A model generated the notes under the pieces. That model saw nothing but the letters and a program-made list of their open reading frames with translations. It did not search any database and was not told the DNA's origin. Position numbers and translations under genes: made by a program. This document shows positions 14,102-16,538 of a stretch of DNA of 16,538 bases, piece by piece; position 1 is the stretch's first letter, and each line of letters opens with the position of its first letter. Source of the DNA: CAYJBH01 sp964371365 (GTDB lineage: Bacteria > Bacillota > Clostridia > Oscillospirales > Ruminococcaceae); assembly GCA_964371365.1 (NCBI GenBank), contig CAYJMO010000049.1, positions 1-16,538 of the forward strand. Reading direction: 5' to 3'.

Positions 14102-14130
14102 TCATTAACTTCTCATAAATCACATATGTT
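14101..14130 (+). promoter_or_regulatory. Possible sigma-E promoter of spoIIP
   Basis: GTCATTAA (14101-14108), 14 bases, CATATGTT (14123-14130). The first five bases match the B. subtilis sigma-E -35 pattern GTCATATT, and CATATGTT resembles the -10 pattern CATACAnT. The start would be near 14137. spoIIP is a sigma-E gene in Bacillus, which fits. The match is partial. Confidence 0.4.
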
Positions 14131-14150
14131 TATTAAGGAACATTTGTGAG
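14112..14150 (+). other. Hairpin reaching into the spoIIP ribosome-binding site
   Basis: CTCATAAAT (14112-14120) pairs with ATTTGTGAG (14142-14150), 9 bp with one G-U pair. Its 3' arm overlaps the first three bases of the SD GAGAGG (14148-14153). The 5' arm lies upstream of the predicted sigma-E start, so only transcripts coming from the OFA gene could form it. Confidence 0.45.
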
Positions 14151-14159
14151 AGGTCAAAA

Positions 14160-15233
14160 GTGCTTTCAATAAAAAACAGATTAATGCGCAGGCGGCTGAT
14201 GAGACAATTTTTAATGCCGACTGCGCTACTTGTTATTATGGCGAGCGGTGCAAATCTTGTTGGTATGCTGTTTTCACCGTCGAATGATAATGTCTATATA
14301 ACCGAGCCGTTATACGAACAGGCGCAGAGTATCGAGCCGAAAGGATTTTGGCAGTCGGTGCCGCTTTTGTTCGGTGAGCCGGCAAAGGATATCTTCCCGA
14401 TAGATGCGGTGGTGGATATACCGGAGGGGATGGGTGTGATAGAACAGCTCACCGTCCTACCGGGTGAGGATCTTAAAACCGTTGCACTGTCGTCCGGTCA
14501 CCTTTTCAATCTGACCCACCACACCAACGACGAGGTGCTCGCCTACGCCGCTCAGCCGCTACCATTCACGGTGGAGGTGAATTCGAGTGAGCCGCAGGTG
14601 CTCATCTATCACACCCATGCGACCGAGAGCTATGAGCCTACCGACGTAGGTTATTATGACCCCTCGTTGCCGAGCCGAAGCAGTGACACCACTCAAAACA
14701 TAGTATCGGTCGGTGAGGTCATGGTTGAGGTTTTAAACGAGGCCGGCATCAATACCCTGCATGATCGCACACTGCACGATGAATACTCCTACAACGGCAG
14801 TTATGATGCGTCGGAACAGACGGTAATAAACTACCTCGAACAGTACCCCTCCATCAAGGTTGTTATCGACGTCCACCGTGACGCGTTGGAGCGTGCCGGC
14901 GGCACGAGGGTCAAGCCGGTCACCATGATAGAGGGCAACAAGACGGCGCAGATCATGCTTATCAGCGGTGTGGACGACGGCACGATGGGTATGCCTAACT
15001 ACACCGAGAATTTGAAGTTCGCGACCGCATGGCAGTCGGCGATGGAGAGCGAGTATCCGACCTTGACGCGCTCGATACTGTTTGATTATCGCAACTACAA
15101 TCAACAACTCTCGACCGGCGCATTGTTATTAGAGGTAGGCGGTCACGCCAACACCCTCGACGAGGCAAAACAGGCGGCGCAGTATGCAGCCGACGCGTTG
15201 GCAACGTTATTTCTTGATGACAAATTAGCTTGA
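14160..15233 (+). CDS. spoIIP: Stage II sporulation protein P (SpoIIP)
   Basis: 357 residues. Membrane-anchored peptidoglycan amidase/endopeptidase of the mother cell that works with SpoIID and SpoIIM to thin septal wall during engulfment of the forespore. A basic N-terminus is followed by one membrane helix (about 18-38) and a low-complexity linker. The SpoIIP catalytic domain starts at about residue 140: VLIYHTHATESY with the metal-binding His151/His153 region (147-158), DTTQNIVSVGEVM (176-188), VIDVHRDA (235-242) and LLEVGGHANT with Glu325 (323-332). The start is GTG at 14160 with GAGAGG 6 bases upstream; the next in-frame ATG (codon 9) has no better SD. No gpr gene is adjacent, unlike Bacillus, where gpr precedes spoIIP. 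Confidence 0.95.
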   Translation: MLSIKNRLMRRRLMRQFLMPTALLVIMASGANLVGMLFSPSNDNVYITEPLYEQAQSIEPKGFWQSVPLLFGEPAKDIFPIDAVVDIPEGMGVIEQLTVLPGEDLKTVALSSGHLFNLTHHTNDEVLAYAAQPLPFTVEVNSSEPQVLIYHTHATESYEPTDVGYYDPSLPSRSSDTTQNIVSVGEVMVEVLNEAGINTLHDRTLHDEYSYNGSYDASEQTVINYLEQYPSIKVVIDVHRDALERAGGTRVKPVTMIEGNKTAQIMLISGVDDGTMGMPNYTENLKFATAWQSAMESEYPTLTRSILFDYRNYNQQLSTGALLLEVGGHANTLDEAKQAAQYAADALATLFLDDKLA

Positions 15234-15258
15234 CGAAACAGTATATCCATACTATACT
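15230..15258 (+). promoter_or_regulatory. Sigma-A promoter of prfB
   Basis: TTGACG (15230-15235), a 17-base spacer and TATACT (15253-15258). The -35 overlaps the spoIIP stop codon (TGA, 15231-15233). The expected start is near 15265, about 24 bases before the prfB ATG, so prfB does not depend on sporulation transcription. Confidence 0.75.
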
Positions 15259-15288
15259 ATTAATACAGTACAAAAAACAAAGGAAGTT

Positions 15289-16416
15289 ATGCTACTATTT
15301 GACGAACAAAAAAGGGCGCTTGAGGCACTCAAACCACAGTTTGACGAGCTGGGTAGGACGCTGGCGATAGACCGACTTAAAGACCGTATCACCGAACTGG
15401 AGGAGATGACGGCGCTCGCCGGTTTTTATGACGATAAAAAAAATAGCGAGCGCGTCTTTGCCGAGATGCGCTCCGCCCGTGAAAAAATTACCGCTTTTGA
15501 AAAGCTGTGCGGTGGTTATGACGACTGTGAAACCCTGCTTTTAATGGCGTCGGAGGAGGCGGACGAGGAGGGAGCGCAGTCGGTGCTCACCGAGTTTGCG
15601 AGCACCCTCGCGGCACTGATAGAGGAGTATTCACAATTGCGGCTGTTGACACTGCTCAAAGGGCAGTATGACAGTAGCAGTGCGATATTGACCTACCACG
15701 CCGGTGCAGGTGGCACCGAGGCGCAGGACTGGGTGGAGATGCTCTACCGTATGCACAGCCGATACGCCCAAAAACGAGGCTATAAAATAAAGGTGCTGGA
15801 CTACCTCGCCGGTGACGATGCCGGTATCAAGAGCGTAAGTTTTTTGTGCGAGGGGGACAATGCGTTCGGCTTTTTAAAGTCGGAAAACGGCGTGCACCGT
15901 CTGGTGCGTGTCTCCCCCTTTGACTCCAGTGGTCGCCGCCACACCTCGTTCGCGTCACTACAGGTCATGCCGATGTTGGAGGACAGCGACGATGTGGAAA
16001 TCCGCTCGGAGGATTTACGCGTTGACACCTACCGTTCCGGCGGTGCCGGCGGACAGCACGTCAACAAGACGGAAAGTGCGGTGCGCATAACCCACCTGCC
16101 GACCGGCATAGTGGTCGCCTGCCAGAACGAACGCAGTCAATTCCAAAACCGCGATGTTGCCATGCAGATGCTCAAAAGTCGACTGGTGCAGATAAAAGAG
16201 CAGGAGCACCTCGATCGTATTGAGGACATAAAAGGGGATCAAAAGGAGATTGCGTGGGGTCACCAGATACGCAGTTATGTCTTTATGCCCTACACCCTCG
16301 TGAAAGACCATCGCTCCGGCTTTGAGATGGGCAACGTAGGCGCCGTTTTAGATGGTGAGTTAGACGGTTTTATCGACGCGTATTTAATCCACCAGTCCAA
16401 GTCATCAAGCGATTAG
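15289..16416 (+). CDS. prfB: Peptide chain release factor 2 (RF2)
   Basis: 375 residues, normal RF2 length. Reads UGA and UAA stop codons on the ribosome and triggers release of the peptide. RF2 rather than RF1 is shown by the SPF recognition motif (209-211, in RVSPFDSSG). The catalytic GGQ is at 254-256 in RSGGAGGQHVNKTESAVR, and the family block HAGAGGTEAQDW is at 138-149. AAGGA lies 4 bases before the ATG. The frame is continuous where many bacteria have the programmed +1 frameshift: codons 25-28 read CTG GCG ATA GAC with no in-frame TGA. The frameshift-based autoregulation is therefore absent. The gene ends in TAG, which RF2 does not read. Confidence 0.98.
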   Translation: MLLFDEQKRALEALKPQFDELGRTLAIDRLKDRITELEEMTALAGFYDDKKNSERVFAEMRSAREKITAFEKLCGGYDDCETLLLMASEEADEEGAQSVLTEFASTLAALIEEYSQLRLLTLLKGQYDSSSAILTYHAGAGGTEAQDWVEMLYRMHSRYAQKRGYKIKVLDYLAGDDAGIKSVSFLCEGDNAFGFLKSENGVHRLVRVSPFDSSGRRHTSFASLQVMPMLEDSDDVEIRSEDLRVDTYRSGGAGGQHVNKTESAVRITHLPTGIVVACQNERSQFQNRDVAMQMLKSRLVQIKEQEHLDRIEDIKGDQKEIAWGHQIRSYVFMPYTLVKDHRSGFEMGNVGAVLDGELDGFIDAYLIHQSKSSSD

Positions 16417-16538
16417 GCGAGGATTTTCGCCTTGTGCAGTGCCGGCCTTAATAGGTAGCAGAGTATCACACTTGCCACCACCGCCGTCATGCCGTTGGTC
16501 GCACTGACCGCCAATTTTGGCAGTAGCACCGCCGGTAT
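16413..16538 (-). CDS. C-terminus of an unidentified membrane protein, 5' end outside window
   Basis: An open minus-strand frame runs from the window edge to TAA at 16415-16413, giving 41 residues. They are hydrophobic, consistent with one membrane helix (about TAVVASVILCYLL), and end in a basic tail RPALHKAKILA. This resembles the last helix and tail of small multi-helix transporters such as ECF S-components, but it is too short to assign. Its stop codon overlaps the TAG of the convergent prfB by two bases. Confidence 0.6.
   Translation of the reverse strand: MPAVLLPKLAVSATNGMTAVVASVILCYLLRPALHKAKILA
16415..16432. other. Hairpin at the prfB / membrane-protein convergence
   Basis: AGGCGA and TCGCCT form a 6-bp stem with a 6-base loop, beginning in the last two bases of the prfB stop codon. 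There is no T-run on the plus strand. It may act as a weak end signal for prfB, but it also lies within the coding end of the opposite gene. Confidence 0.3.

Noticed and set aside
1..16538. CRISPR arrays, tRNA or rRNA genes, insertion sequences, attachment sites
   Set aside because: I saw no regularly spaced repeats, tRNA-like TTCGAATCC arms, transposase frames or flanking inverted repeats on reading both strands.

Overview
The window looks like chromosomal DNA from an endospore-forming member of the Clostridia (Bacillota). The supporting signs are a stage II sporulation protein P gene, a CIRCE heat-shock operator, strong Shine-Dalgarno (SD) sequences, sigma-A-type promoters, a Lsa-type ABC-F protein, a biotin-dependent sodium-pump decarboxylase and a ComFB-domain protein. 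I cannot name the species. I saw no rRNA, tRNA, insertion sequence, prophage or CRISPR array, and the window is gene-dense with short intergenic gaps.

Layout. (1) 1-1580, minus: gamma/delta-type small subunit and beta (membrane) subunit of a sodium-translocating decarboxylase, behind a consensus promoter; the beta gene runs off the left edge. (2) 1727-3654, minus: a ParA/Soj-type ATPase, a ComFB-domain protein and an aquaporin-family channel form a tight three-gene unit with a very good extended -10 promoter. (3) 3840-4673, plus: a ParB/Noc-type CTPase, divergent from parA. (4) 4677-9851, minus: a Lsa-type ABC-F protein, a major facilitator (MFS) transporter, a GCS2-family carboxylate-amine ligase and a Gfo/Idh/MocA oxidoreductase. 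The last three look like one transcription unit with its own promoter. The ABC-F gene is preceded by a regulatory leader containing a promoter, a six-residue upstream ORF and two intrinsic terminators. (5) 10143-12032, minus: htpG (Hsp90) with a perfect CIRCE operator at its start site. (6) 12271-14101, plus: a TetR-family regulator that appears to start at AUC, a terminator-like hairpin, and an OFA-family MFS transporter. (7) 14160-16416, plus: spoIIP with a possible sigma-E promoter, then prfB (RF2) with its own promoter. (8) 16413-16538, minus: the last 41 residues of an unidentified membrane protein.

Together these are mostly ordinary genes: energy coupling, DNA segregation, ribosome protection, chaperone, translation termination and engulfment. 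The regulatory DNA is the interesting part. The ABC-F leader has the layout of ribosome-mediated attenuation. The TetR gene has no ATG/GTG/TTG start although its SD and N-terminus are intact. The spoIIP ribosome-binding site can be folded into a hairpin only in transcripts entering from upstream. A promoter overlaps the longest possible reading frame of the MFS gene. No wholly new system can be proved from sequence alone. The two least conventional gene groupings are ParA-ComFB-aquaporin and MFS-GCS2 ligase-Gfo oxidoreductase.
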